Below are positions 8,981 through 18,331 of a stretch of 64,000 bases of DNA, one piece after another. This DNA is from an uncultured Paracoccaceae bacterium (GTDB lineage Bacteria; Pseudomonadota; Alphaproteobacteria; Rhodobacterales; Rhodobacteraceae): positions 1 through 64,000 of the forward strand of contig CANMTD010000001.1 in NCBI GenBank assembly GCA_947500775.1, read 5' to 3'. The notes under the pieces are model-generated. The model saw only the letters and a list, made by a program, of their open reading frames with translations. It was not told the DNA's origin and did not search any database. How positions within the stretch are numbered: the first letter of the stretch is position 1; every line of letters starts with the position of its first letter. A program made the translations under genes and the position numbers.

Positions 8981-10405
8981 ATGTCTGACAACGACCCGTT
9001 TGCAGAACCCGATGACACCGACAAGACGGTGATCCGGCCCAATCCGGGCGGGCGGCGCACGCAGGCCGTGCAACAGCCCGCACCGGTGGCGCCAGCAACG
9101 CCCGATCCGGCCCCGGCAACGGGCGGGGTCGATGCCTTTGGCATTCCGGCCGCTGCGGCCGAGGCGAAACCCGCCCAGCCCGAGGCCGCGCGCGGCAATG
9201 CCGAGGCGATGGCCGTGTCGATGACCGGCATGAACCAGTTGAACGCCTGTGGCGCGACGCTGTTTTCTCTGATCAGCCGTATCCGCAACCGGGCCCAGCA
9301 CATGGACCCCGACAAGCTGCGCCAAAGCGTGGTGGCCGAGGTGCGGGGGTTCGAAAACCGCGCGCTTCAGGCGGGGATTCCGGCGCAGACCGTCAAGGTG
9401 GCGCGCTATGCGCTGTGCGCCACGCTGGACGATGTGGTGCTGAACACCCCCTGGGGCGGGCAATCCAGTTGGGGGTTGCAGTCGATGGTCGGCACCTTCC
9501 ACCGCGAAACGGTGGGCGGGGACCGGTTTTACGATCTGCTGGCACGGCTGGAAAAAGAACCGGGCACGAATATCGACCTGCTGGAATTCCTGTATATGTG
9601 CCTGTCACTGGGGTTCGAGGGGCGGTTGCGCATCGAACAGGGCGGGTCTGACAAGCACTTGCAAATCCGCAACGGGCTGGCCCGGATCATCCGCGCCCAG
9701 CGGGGCCCGGTGGAACGCGATCTGTCGCCCCATTGGGAAGGCGTCGACAAACCCTATCGCGCGCTGTCGGCCTGGCGTCTGGTCTGGATCGCGATGGGGG
9801 TGACCGGGGCCTTGCTGGCGGCGGAATTCCTGGGGCTGTCCTATGCGCTGTCCAACACCACCGAAAATGTGATCGGGCAATTGTCCGTGGTCGACAGCGG
9901 CTCGGTCGCCGAATTGCAGCGCCGCGCGCCGCCGCCGCCCGCCCCGGTCGAACCCGAACGCCCGCAACTGGTCAAGGTGACCGAATTCCTGCAGCCCGAA
10001 ATCGACGAAGGCATCGTTACCGTCTTTCAAAAGGGCAATACGCTGATCATCCGGATCGCGGGATCGGGCATGTTCGGGTCGGGGTCCGACAATCTGCAAC
10101 CTTCGTTCGAGGCGCCGATCCAGCGGGTCGCCAAGGCGCTGAACGACGAACCGGGTCCGGTGATCATCGTCGGCCATTCCGACAACATCCCGATCCGGTC
10201 GGGCCGGTTCAAATCGAATATGCACCTGTCATTGGCGCGGGCCAAATCGGTGATGAACAGCATTGCCGGAACGCTGGAGGATTCCAGCCGCCTGACCGCC
10301 GAAGGCCGGGCCGAAAAAGAACCGATCGCCGATAATGGCACCAGAGAGGGCCGCGCCAAGAACCGCCGGATCGAAGTGTTGCTGGTGCAGGAGAACGACG
10401 CATGA
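8981..10405 (+). CDS. tssL: T6SS membrane protein TssL (DotU/IcmH) with OmpA-like C-terminus
   Basis: 474 residues, long form. A disordered N-terminus (1-75) is followed by the DotU cytoplasmic domain (about 76-250), one transmembrane helix (about 265-288), a Pro-rich stretch and a periplasmic OmpA-like peptidoglycan-binding domain (about 335-474, with G-H-S-D-N-I-P-I and N-R-R-I-E-V). The N-terminus contains D-K-T-V-I-R-P with Thr16; in Agrobacterium tumefaciens TssL is phosphorylated by PpkA at Thr14 and then bound by the FHA protein, so Thr16 is a strong candidate phosphosite (inference). The stop overlaps the start of tssM by four bases. Confidence 0.95.
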   Translation: MSDNDPFAEPDDTDKTVIRPNPGGRRTQAVQQPAPVAPATPDPAPATGGVDAFGIPAAAAEAKPAQPEAARGNAEAMAVSMTGMNQLNACGATLFSLISRIRNRAQHMDPDKLRQSVVAEVRGFENRALQAGIPAQTVKVARYALCATLDDVVLNTPWGGQSSWGLQSMVGTFHRETVGGDRFYDLLARLEKEPGTNIDLLEFLYMCLSLGFEGRLRIEQGGSDKHLQIRNGLARIIRAQRGPVERDLSPHWEGVDKPYRALSAWRLVWIAMGVTGALLAAEFLGLSYALSNTTENVIGQLSVVDSGSVAELQRRAPPPPAPVEPERPQLVKVTEFLQPEIDEGIVTVFQKGNTLIIRIAGSGMFGSGSDNLQPSFEAPIQRVAKALNDEPGPVIIVGHSDNIPIRSGRFKSNMHLSLARAKSVMNSIAGTLEDSSRLTAEGRAEKEPIADNGTREGRAKNRRIEVLLVQENDA

Positions 10406-13400
10406 TTTTACGCCGCTACATTCTGCCGCTGTTCCGGTCGATCTATTTCTGCCTGATCTTTCTGGCGGCGGTCCTGTCCGCCTGCGTGTGGTATTTCGCG
10501 CCGTTCATCGGTGGCGAAACCTGGCGCCCGTTTGACAGCAGCTTCAGCCGGATCATCACCATCGCGGTGATCTGGGTGATCATCCTGTCGATCCTGCTGT
10601 TCATCTTCCTGCGCCGCCGCAAACGCGAAAAGGCCATGACCGAAGAAATCGCCGAGGCGGTCGAGATCGACACCGGCGACGAAATGATCAAATCCGAACT
10701 GGGCGAGTTGCGCGACAAGCTGCGCACCGCGATGACCCAGCTGCGCAAATCCAAAAACGGCGGCAAACATCTGTCGGTGCTGCCCTGGTACGTGATGATC
10801 GGCCCGCCCGGTGCGGGCAAAACCACGGCCATCGTCAATTCCGGCCTGCAATTCCCGCTGGCCGATGAATTGGGCAAATCCGCCATCGGCGGCGTCGGCG
10901 GCACCCGCAACTGCGACTGGTGGTTCACCAACAACGCCGTTCTGATCGACACCGCCGGGCGATACACCACGCAGGAAAGCGATGCCGAGGCCGACAATGC
11001 CGCCTGGATCGGGTTTCTGAGTCTGCTCAAGAAATACCGCAAACGTCAGCCGATCAACGGGGCGCTGATCGCCATCAGCCTGAGCGATCTGTCGCTGCAG
11101 GATGAGATCACGCAAAAAGGTCACGCCACGGCGGTGCGCCGCCGGCTGCATGAATTGCGCGAAAAACTGGGGGTGCGGTTCCCGGTCTATGTGCTGTTCA
11201 CCAAGGCCGATCTGATCGCGGGCTTTTCCGAATTCTATGACAATCTGGGCAAGGAAGACCGCGAACAGGTCTGGGGCTTTACCCTGCCGATGAACAAGGC
11301 CAAGGGCGAACATTCCCCGATTGCCGCCTTCGACGAAGAATTCGCGCTGTTGCTGGGGCGCCTGAACGCGCAGTCGCTGGAACGGATGCAGGGCGAAACC
11401 GATCATCAGCGCCGGTCGCTGATCGCCGGGTTCCCCAGTCAGGTCGCCTCGATGCGGCAGGTGGCCAAGGAATTCCTGAACGAGGTGTTTCAGGACAACC
11501 GTTACGAACAGCGGCACATGCTGCGCGGGGTCTATTTCACCTCGGGCACGCAGGAAGGTACGCCGATCGACCGCCTGATGATGGGCATGGCCAAGACCTT
11601 TGGCATCGGGCGTCAGGCCATCGGCACCGGACAGGGGACCGGGCGGTCGTTCTTTCTGACCCGCCTTTTGGAAACCGTGATCTTTTCCGAGGCTGGGCTG
11701 GTCTCGGCCGATGACAAGGTCGAACGCCGCTATCGCTGGACCAAACGGGCGGCGATTGCGGCCACGATCCTGATCGCGCTGGGCACCGGCGCGCTGTGGG
11801 TGCGCAGTTATATGGGCAACACCAAACTGATCGCCGAGGCGCAGGAACGGGTGACCCAGTATCAGGCCGCCGCCGCCGCGATTCCCGGTAACCCGGTGGG
11901 CGATACCGACCTGCCGCCGGTGGTCGCCGCGCTGAACCTGCTGCGCGACATGCCCGCCAACCCGGCCCTGTCGGACCCCGATCCCGACGGTGCGCTGACC
12001 TGGGGGCTGTATCAGGGCGAGGTGATCGGCACCCAGGCCGCGCAAACCTATCGCGCCGCCCTGAACCAGCGGCTGTTGCCACGGCTGTTGCTGCGTCTGG
12101 AAGAACAGATGCAGGCCAATCTGAACAACCCCGATCTGCTGTACGAGGCGCTGAAAATCTATCTGATGCTGGGCTTGCAGGGCCCGATCAACAAGGAACT
12201 GATCACCGAATGGATGCAGATCGACTGGTCGCTGGCCTATCCCGGCCCCAGCCGTGAACAGATGCGGGCCGATCTGCAGGATCATCTGACCGTCATGCTG
12301 AACCAGCCGATGGAGGAAATCGCGCTGAACGGCCCGCTGGTCGAACATGTGCAGACCCTGTTGTCGGAAATGCCGCTGGCCCAGCGGGTCTATAACGGCA
12401 TCATCAACAGCCCCAAGGCCAGCGCCCTGCCGAAATGGCGGATCACCGAGGCGGGCGGCCCCGCCGTGACGCGGGTTCTGGTCCGGTCCTCGGGCAAGCC
12501 GTTGAACGAAGGCGTCGAAGGCATCTTTACCTACAAGGGCTTCAACGACGTCTTTCTGGCCGAGGCACTGGGCGTGGCCACCCGCATTCAGCGCGAAAGC
12601 TGGGTGCTGGGTCCGCGCGGCGAGGCCGAACAAAGCGAAGCCGCCCTGATCGCCATGAGCCGCGATGTTCTGGACCTGTATTACAACGACTATATCGCCC
12701 GCTATGACGCGATCCTGGGCGATATCGACATCATCCCGATGGAATCCCTGTCGCATGCGGTCGAGGTGACGAATGTCCTGTCGGGGCCGACTTCGCCCAT
12801 CGTGAACATCCTGACCGAGATCGCCGCCGAAACCCGCCTGACCGAGGATCGGTCGGTTCTGAACACCGGCGCGCTGGCCGATGGCGCGGGCGCGGTGGCC
12901 GCGCTCGAGGCGCGGTCGAACCTCAGCATTCAGGGCCAGATCCTGATGGAGGCTTTGGCAAGCTCCAGCGTCGGCGGCGGCAATGGCCAGCCGCCCAAGG
13001 CGCCCGGCGCCTATGTCGAAGAACGGTTCGACTGGTTGCAGCAACTGGTTGCCCGGCCCGAAGGCCAGCCTTCGCAGCTGGACCAGATGATGGGCGTGCT
13101 GACCGAAGTGTACCAAGAGTTGAACAAACTGTCGTTCAGCGGTGTCGCCAGCGGCCCCGATCAGGGCGCCGCGATCCAGCGGTTCCAGGAAATGAGCGGG
13201 CGCATTCCCGGGCCCCTGCAACGCTGGGCGTCGCAGATCACCAGCGGATCGTCGGGCATCACGGCCGACGGCACGCGGTCGTCGATCAACGCCCGCTGGC
13301 AGGCCAATGTCCTGCCGTTCTGCGAAAAGGCGCTGACCAACCGCTATCCGTTCAACCGGCGCGCAGGCGCGGATGTGGCGACGCAGGATTTCCAGAAACT

Positions 13401-13980
13401 CTTTGCCCCCGGCGGGATGATCGATGCGTTCTTTAACGAGAACCTGATCAAATACGTCGACACCCGCACCCGACCCTGGTCGTGGAAACGGGTGAACGAT
13501 GTCGATCTGGGCATCTCGGCTTCGGTCCTGCAGCAGTTGCAATATGCCGCCGAAATCCGCGAGGCCTTCTTTGCCGGGGGCACGCAGCCGTCGGTATCGT
13601 TCCAGATCACGCCCGAAGCGCTGGACCCCAAGGCCAAGGCCGTGTTGCTGGAAATCGACGGTCAGCAGGTCGGGTTCAAACATCGCGGCGGGCAACCCAC
13701 CCCGGTGGCGGTCACATGGCCCGGTCCGGTCGGTCTGGCCCGCGTGACGTTCGAACCGAAATCCCGCAACACCGAAAGCAGCCTGTCCAAGGACGGACCC
13801 TGGGCCTGGTTCCGCCTGCTGGACGGGGCCGAGGTGCGCAAGACCAACGTGTCGGACCGCAAGCGGGTGATTTTCAACGTGGGCGGCCGCATCGCGATAT
13901 TCCAGTTGCAATCGGGGTCGGTCATCAACCCCTTTGCCCTGCCCGCGCTGTCCAAATTCAACTGCCCCAAGTCGTTTTAA
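10402..13980 (+). CDS. tssM: T6SS membrane complex protein TssM (IcmF)
   Basis: 1192 residues, typical. Two N-terminal membrane helices (about 12-34 and 51-70), then a cytoplasmic NTPase-like domain with Walker A G-P-P-G-A-G-K-T-T at 134-142 and D-T-A-G-R, a third helix near 448-467, and a long periplasmic region ending in the TssM C-terminal beta domain. TssM with TssL and TssJ forms the envelope-spanning channel. The intact Walker A suggests nucleotide binding, which is not universal in the family. It overlaps tssL by ATGA and tagF by one base, so the set is one operon. Confidence 0.96.
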   Translation: MILRRYILPLFRSIYFCLIFLAAVLSACVWYFAPFIGGETWRPFDSSFSRIITIAVIWVIILSILLFIFLRRRKREKAMTEEIAEAVEIDTGDEMIKSELGELRDKLRTAMTQLRKSKNGGKHLSVLPWYVMIGPPGAGKTTAIVNSGLQFPLADELGKSAIGGVGGTRNCDWWFTNNAVLIDTAGRYTTQESDAEADNAAWIGFLSLLKKYRKRQPINGALIAISLSDLSLQDEITQKGHATAVRRRLHELREKLGVRFPVYVLFTKADLIAGFSEFYDNLGKEDREQVWGFTLPMNKAKGEHSPIAAFDEEFALLLGRLNAQSLERMQGETDHQRRSLIAGFPSQVASMRQVAKEFLNEVFQDNRYEQRHMLRGVYFTSGTQEGTPIDRLMMGMAKTFGIGRQAIGTGQGTGRSFFLTRLLETVIFSEAGLVSADDKVERRYRWTKRAAIAATILIALGTGALWVRSYMGNTKLIAEAQERVTQYQAAAAAIPGNPVGDTDLPPVVAALNLLRDMPANPALSDPDPDGALTWGLYQGEVIGTQAAQTYRAALNQRLLPRLLLRLEEQMQANLNNPDLLYEALKIYLMLGLQGPINKELITEWMQIDWSLAYPGPSREQMRADLQDHLTVMLNQPMEEIALNGPLVEHVQTLLSEMPLAQRVYNGIINSPKASALPKWRITEAGGPAVTRVLVRSSGKPLNEGVEGIFTYKGFNDVFLAEALGVATRIQRESWVLGPRGEAEQSEAALIAMSRDVLDLYYNDYIARYDAILGDIDIIPMESLSHAVEVTNVLSGPTSPIVNILTEIAAETRLTEDRSVLNTGALADGAGAVAALEARSNLSIQGQILMEALASSSVGGGNGQPPKAPGAYVEERFDWLQQLVARPEGQPSQLDQMMGVLTEVYQELNKLSFSGVASGPDQGAAIQRFQEMSGRIPGPLQRWASQITSGSSGITADGTRSSINARWQANVLPFCEKALTNRYPFNRRAGADVATQDFQKLFAPGGMIDAFFNENLIKYVDTRTRPWSWKRVNDVDLGISASVLQQLQYAAEIREAFFAGGTQPSVSFQITPEALDPKAKAVLLEIDGQQVGFKHRGGQPTPVAVTWPGPVGLARVTFEPKSRNTESSLSKDGPWAWFRLLDGAEVRKTNVSDRKRVIFNVGGRIAIFQLQSGSVINPFALPALSKFNCPKSF

Positions 13981-14660
13981 TGGAGCAGGGGTTCGGTGCA
14001 TTCGGCAAGATGCCCTCGGTCGGCGATTTTTTCCGGGTTACCGCGCCGGGTGGCTTCGTGTCGGTCTGGGATGACTGGTTGCAGACCGGTATCCTCAGCA
14101 CGCGCCAAAGGTTGGGCGACCGTTGGGACGAACACTATATGTCGGCCCCTATCTGGCGGTTCGTGCTGGCCGCGGGTCTGGCCGGACCGCAAAAGGTGCT
14201 GGGTATTCTGATGCCCTCGGTCGATCGGGTGGGGCGGCAATTTCCCCTGACATTGATGACTGCCATGCCCGGCGACGACAGCCCCGCCCATGATCATTTC
14301 AACGCGAAACCGGCGTTCGAGGAGCTGGAAAACCTGGCGCTGGATGCGCTGAGCGAAACCATGACCCGCGATCTGCTGATCGCGCGGCTGTCCCAGATGC
14401 CGCCGCCGCCGCCGGTGACACCCGCGCCGGTCCGCAGCATTGCCGGAACGCTGATCCTGTCACAGCCATCTGCGCCCGCGTTCCTGCCCGATCTGGCGGC
14501 TGGACTGGTGATGGACCGGTTCCGCCAGCCCAGTATCTGGAGCGCCGAAATCGACGACGGTTATCGCGTGATGACATGCGAGGGGTTGCCGAACGAACCC
14601 CATATGCAAGGATTGTTCGACCTGAACGCCCCAATCTGGACGGAGGCCAAACCCCTATGA
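13980..14660 (+). CDS. tagF: T6SS-associated protein TagF
   Basis: 226 residues. The N-terminus G-F-G-A-F-G-K-M-P-S-V-G-D-F-F is the typical TagF start, and W-D-D-W-L-Q and G-R-x-F-P-L-T also match. The ATG overlaps the last base of the tssM stop (taatg), which decides the start. TagF is a post-translational repressor of T6SS assembly in Pseudomonas and, fused to PppA, in Agrobacterium; here tagF and pppA are separate but overlapping genes, consistent with joint action. Confidence 0.92.
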   Translation: MEQGFGAFGKMPSVGDFFRVTAPGGFVSVWDDWLQTGILSTRQRLGDRWDEHYMSAPIWRFVLAAGLAGPQKVLGILMPSVDRVGRQFPLTLMTAMPGDDSPAHDHFNAKPAFEELENLALDALSETMTRDLLIARLSQMPPPPPVTPAPVRSIAGTLILSQPSAPAFLPDLAAGLVMDRFRQPSIWSAEIDDGYRVMTCEGLPNEPHMQGLFDLNAPIWTEAKPL

Positions 14661-15379
14661 TCAACGCGCATCGGATACGGTTTAACGCCAAAAGCCACAT
14701 CGGACTTATACGCAAGGTCAATGAGGATTCGATTCTGGCCCTGCCGCAGCAAGGCATCTGGGTGGTCTCGGACGGAATGGGCGGACATGCGGCGGGGGAT
14801 TACGCCAGCCGGCTGATCGCCGATACGATTGCGATGATCGACGACAACCTTGAACCCGCCGACCGGATGCGCGCCGTCCGCACCGCCATCCAGCAGGCGC
14901 ATCAGATCATCGTGGCCGAGGCCGAGGCCCGCGGTACCGGCACCATCGGCGCCACCGTGGTCGCGATGATGGTGGCCAACGGCCATTTCGTCGTGTTCTG
15001 GGCCGGTGACAGCCGTCTGTACCGGTTGCGCGATGGGCATATCGAAATGCTGACATCCGACCATTCGGTGGTGGCCGATCTGGTCCATGCCGGGCAGATG
15101 ACCTGGGATGAGGCTGAACAGCACCCACAATCAAATGCCATCACCCGCGCCGTTGGCGTCGGGGATGAGCTGGAGCTGGACAAGATCCGGGGCGAGCTTA
15201 TGTCAGGCGACCGGTTCCTGCTGTGTTCCGACGGGCTGACGAAATACGCGACATTCCAGATGCTGGAAGATGCCATTCGCGATGCGCCCATTGAAACCGT
15301 GTCCGAAAAGCTGATCCAGATCGCCCTGGCCGGGGGCGGTGCCGACAATATCTCGGTGATCGTGGTTGATATCCCCTAA
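14657..15379 (+). CDS. pppA: T6SS-associated PP2C-type phosphatase PppA
   Basis: 240 residues, a minimal PP2C/Stp1 phosphatase. Motifs in order: V-N-E-D-S, D-G-M-G-G-H-A-A-G (metal-binding Asp), G-T-T-type core G-A-T-V-V-A-M, G-D-S-R-L-Y-R-L, D-H-S-V-V, S-D-G-L-T and G-G-A-D-N-I-S-V. ATG overlaps the tagF stop (ATGA). It would remove the phosphate that PpkA places on TssL, TagH or PpkA itself. It is the last + strand gene of the T6SS run and meets ppkA tail to tail with six bases between. Confidence 0.95.
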   Translation: MINAHRIRFNAKSHIGLIRKVNEDSILALPQQGIWVVSDGMGGHAAGDYASRLIADTIAMIDDNLEPADRMRAVRTAIQQAHQIIVAEAEARGTGTIGATVVAMMVANGHFVVFWAGDSRLYRLRDGHIEMLTSDHSVVADLVHAGQMTWDEAEQHPQSNAITRAVGVGDELELDKIRGELMSGDRFLLCSDGLTKYATFQMLEDAIRDAPIETVSEKLIQIALAGGGADNISVIVVDIP

Positions 15380-15385
15380 GGGCGA

Positions 15386-17521
15386 TCAGGGTTTTGCCGT
15401 CGTCAGTATCCGGCTGTCCAGCGAATAGATGATCTTGGTGTCATTGGCGGCCTGGTCGCGCAGCGCCTCGGCATAGCCGACGGCCGATTCCGTGGTGGGC
15501 CGCAACCCGTCAAACAGCGGCTGCGCGGAATGCAGGACGATGATCTTGCTTTTGCCCAGCGTGCTGTCATCCACCCGAAAAGCCAGCCGCGCGGTATTGG
15601 CGGCCTCGGCCAGGCTATAGGCGACGCGCACGGGCATTGCGCCGGTCTGACCGTCGCGCAGGGACGCAACCGAATTGTCCTGCCGGTTGAGGTTGGGCAA
15701 CAGGTGAAACACATTGCCCGATACATCCAGCACCGAAACGGACAGATACCCGGTATCGACACTTTCGGGCAGCAGCACGTCGATCACCGGGTTTTCCCCG
15801 ACGAAATAGCGCCCCGAGGGGTTCGGTTCATCCTTGCCACCAACGCTGAAGGCGATGTCGATCGCGCTGTCGGGGGCGTTTGGCAGGAAGGTTTCGATCA
15901 GGCACAGCGACGGGTTCAGAATCTCGGCGTCGATGGTGATTTTGCGATCCCCCGCCGTTGCGCGCAGGGCGTCGAACAGGGCGACCCGCGTGCCGGGTTT
16001 TGCCAGCCGTCCGGTCACCGTGATCGGCATATCCAGCCCATAGCCGACAGAAGGCGCCCCGGGCAGGGAAAGCGGCCCGCAATCGGCATGTTCGGACAGG
16101 ATCGGCGACAGCATTCGCGCCGTCACGAACAGCGGGCCCAAGGTGATCTTGGCCTCGCCGTCCAATGCGCCGGGCAGCCCGTCGGCAAAGCTTTCGGTCA
16201 GGGCGCTGTGCAATTCACGGTCTTTGGTCACGCCGGTGATCTGGGCGCGATTGCCGTTCACCGCCAGGCGCCATTCGTCGATCGGGGCCAGTTGGTCGAT
16301 GACCGACACGACGTCTTCGCCCCAGCTTTCGGCGATATCGCCAGAGGCAAGGCTCAGTTCGCTGGTGCCGGACAGATCGGTCATCTGGCCGGTGATGGCG
16401 GCCTCGACCTGTTCCGAGGGCACAAACCCCACCGCGCGCGGTGGCTGGTTCGGGGATTTTTCCACGATCAGGGAAAACGGATCGGCAACCGGGTATTTGG
16501 GGCCAAGCAAACCGTCCAGCATCCCCGAAAAATATCCCCCTGCGCCGACCAGAACCAAAAGCGCCACCAATGCCATGCCGATCAGCCCGCCTTTCCCCTT
16601 TTTGGGGGCAGGCGCCGGGGTGGGTTTTGATGCGGCAGGTTCCTTTTTCGGTTCGGGCGCGGTGACAGGCGGGCGCACGATGACGGTTGCTTCGTCGTCC
16701 ACCGGGGCAAGCTGGGCCAGAACCTCGGCCGCGCTTTGCAGGCGCTGGGCCGGATCGGGATGGGTCATCCGGTCGATCAGCGTCTTAAGCGGCTCGGGCA
16801 CGCCTTCGGTATCCAGCGGTTCGGCTTTTTTCTGAACGACCTCCATCGGGTTCTTGCCGATATCGGGGGACGCCCCGCGGAAATTGGCCAAAAGCAGTGC
16901 GCCCAGCGAATAGATGTCTGATCGCGCGTCGGTCTGACCGCTCAGCTGTTCGGGCGCGGCATAGGCGTATTTTCCGGCGAATTCGTTGCCGACGATGGTT
17001 TCGGCGCCGGGATTTGTGTCCTTGGCGATGCCGAAATCGATGATCACCGCCTGCGCCGGATCACCATCGCGCAGGATGATATTGTCGGGCGACAGGTCGC
17101 GATGCACGATGTTGCGGGCATGGGCGGCCTGCAACCCTTCGGCCACGCGCCGACAGACGGTCAGCAGATCGTCGGCCGACATCGGCCCCTGTTTCAGCCG
17201 TTTGTCCAGACCGGGGCCGTCGATGAAATCCATCAGCAGATAGACATGCCCGTCCTGCGTGCGGTGGTTTTCGGAATAGCGCACCACCGCGTCATGCCTG
17301 ATCTCGCGAATTTCCTCTTCGCGGGTCAGCAGGACCAGGTAATCCTCGTTCCCGGAAAATTCGGCCTTCAGAACCTTCAGCGCGACCAATCGGCCCGAAA
17401 TCTCGCTTCGGGCACGATAGACGTCAGATGTTCCGCCCCGTCCAAGCAGCGCCTCAATCCGATAGGTATTATTCAGCAGATCACCGGGCTGAAATGCATC
17501 GCCCGGACGGGAATCGGTCAT
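15386..17521 (-). CDS. ppkA: T6SS-associated Ser/Thr kinase PpkA
   Basis: 711 residues. The Hanks-type kinase domain occupies about 20-270: Gly loop L-G-R-G-G-T-S-D-V-Y (26-35), Lys49 in A-L-K-V, catalytic H-R-D at 140-142, D-F-G at 162-164, A-P-E at 189-191. A juxtamembrane linker with T-V-I-V-R-P-P (Thr279) precedes a membrane helix at about 311-333, and an extracytoplasmic region of about 375 residues ends in a domain resembling DUF4384 (F-V-G-E-N-P-V, Q-P-L-F). This is the sensor kinase of the T6SS threonine-phosphorylation pathway with PppA and TagH. It lies opposite to the T6SS run and may be cotranscribed with nothing else, or follow the OmpA-like gene 41 bp upstream. Confidence 0.95.
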   Translation of the reverse strand: MTDSRPGDAFQPGDLLNNTYRIEALLGRGGTSDVYRARSEISGRLVALKVLKAEFSGNEDYLVLLTREEEIREIRHDAVVRYSENHRTQDGHVYLLMDFIDGPGLDKRLKQGPMSADDLLTVCRRVAEGLQAAHARNIVHRDLSPDNIILRDGDPAQAVIIDFGIAKDTNPGAETIVGNEFAGKYAYAAPEQLSGQTDARSDIYSLGALLLANFRGASPDIGKNPMEVVQKKAEPLDTEGVPEPLKTLIDRMTHPDPAQRLQSAAEVLAQLAPVDDEATVIVRPPVTAPEPKKEPAASKPTPAPAPKKGKGGLIGMALVALLVLVGAGGYFSGMLDGLLGPKYPVADPFSLIVEKSPNQPPRAVGFVPSEQVEAAITGQMTDLSGTSELSLASGDIAESWGEDVVSVIDQLAPIDEWRLAVNGNRAQITGVTKDRELHSALTESFADGLPGALDGEAKITLGPLFVTARMLSPILSEHADCGPLSLPGAPSVGYGLDMPITVTGRLAKPGTRVALFDALRATAGDRKITIDAEILNPSLCLIETFLPNAPDSAIDIAFSVGGKDEPNPSGRYFVGENPVIDVLLPESVDTGYLSVSVLDVSGNVFHLLPNLNRQDNSVASLRDGQTGAMPVRVAYSLAEAANTARLAFRVDDSTLGKSKIIVLHSAQPLFDGLRPTTESAVGYAEALRDQAANDTKIIYSLDSRILTTAKP

Positions 17522-17562
17522 GGAGCCCCCGGTAAAAGAACAGGTTTAATGCGCGTGGCCCC

Positions 17563-18138
17563 TTAGCCCAGCGCCTGGAATTCTACCCGGCGATTTGCAT
17601 CGCTGCGGGGGTCATTGGCGTCATAGGGGCTGCTTTCGCCAACGCCCACGGCCTCCAACCGGTTTTCGGCAATGCCGCAATCGCCGACCAGATGGCGTTT
17701 CACCTCTTTGGCGCGCAGCAGGGACAGGTTCTGGTTATAGGCCGCGGACCCGGAGCTGTCGGTGTGCCCGACGATCTGGAACAGCTGCACATCAACCGAT
17801 TGCATCACTTTGCACAGCGTTGCCAGTTTCGGTTTCTGATCTTCGCGCAGCGCGGCCGAGTCGAAATCGAACGAGATCTGAACGTTGACCTGATCGGCCT
17901 TGTCGACGGCCACATATTCCGGCGTCGCAGCAACGGAGGTTGTCGGATCAGCAGCGGTGACCGCATCGGCCTGACCCGACGGGACGATGACCAGCCCGCG
18001 GGTTTTCTGTTTGTTGAACAGCTGTTCAATCTCTTCGGCGGTCAGTTCGGATGCATCCTGTGCCTGAACGGCAGAAGTGGAAAAAGCACCCAATACCAAT
18101 GCCAGCGAAACACCGAGAAGCGTGTTAACAGGTTTCAT
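17563..18138 (-). CDS. Periplasmic/outer-membrane OmpA-family protein
   Basis: 191 residues. Signal peptide M-K-P-V-N-T-L-L-G... with a likely cleavage at A-Q-A/Q-D near residue 24. The C-terminal ~110 residues are an OmpA-like peptidoglycan-binding domain: F-D-F-D-S-A-A-L, G-H-T-D-S-S-G, N-L-S-L-L-R-A-K-E-V, and N-R-R-V-E-F. The ATG at 18138 gives a proper signal peptide; an upstream in-frame start would add an unlikely 15-residue leader. Placed just before ppkA on the same strand, it could anchor the secretion apparatus to the wall or supply the signal sensed by PpkA's outer domain (inference). Confidence 0.85.
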   Translation of the reverse strand: MKPVNTLLGVSLALVLGAFSTSAVQAQDASELTAEEIEQLFNKQKTRGLVIVPSGQADAVTAADPTTSVAATPEYVAVDKADQVNVQISFDFDSAALREDQKPKLATLCKVMQSVDVQLFQIVGHTDSSGSAAYNQNLSLLRAKEVKRHLVGDCGIAENRLEAVGVGESSPYDANDPRSDANRRVEFQALG

Positions 18139-18219
18139 GTCGTGTCTTTCTTTCTGGAAATTAAGGCTTTCTTCTAAAACCAAGGTTATACCAGCGGGCT
18201 AATTCCCACAACGGTTTTG

Positions 18220-18237
18220 GTCCCGTGAATGCGGGAC
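18220..18237. repeat. Inverted repeat in divergent promoter region
   Basis: GTCCCG and CGGGAC, separated by six bases, sit between the divergent OmpA-like gene and the M15 peptidase gene. It may be an operator or a 5'-leader hairpin of the OmpA-like transcript. Confidence 0.3.
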
Positions 18238-18253
18238 AACAACCCGATATTAC

Positions 18254-18283
18254 TTGCACTTTGTCCAAGAAAACAGCTAAATT
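18254..18283 (+). promoter_or_regulatory. Candidate sigma70-type promoter for the M15 peptidase gene
   Basis: TTGCAC and TAAATT are separated by 18 bases, ending 48 bases before the ATG at 18332. The match is partial, so this is only a candidate. Confidence 0.3.
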
Positions 18284-18331
18284 TCACATGATCTCATTTG
18301 ACTGTCGATCTGACTCTGCGAAAGATTTTTG

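Noticed and set aside
5816-9502. Long - strand open frame across the PAAR, tagH, tssK and tssL genes
   Set aside because: It spans four well supported + strand genes and has no recognisable motif; a high-GC shadow.
10408-14001. 1197-codon open frame on the - strand opposite tssM
   Set aside because: It is a codon-position shadow of a GC-rich gene; the translation is rich in Gln, His, Arg and Gly without domains, whereas the + strand is clearly TssM.
15530-16630. 366-codon + strand frame inside ppkA
   Set aside because: Lies opposite the linker, membrane and sensor part of the kinase and shows no protein-like features.
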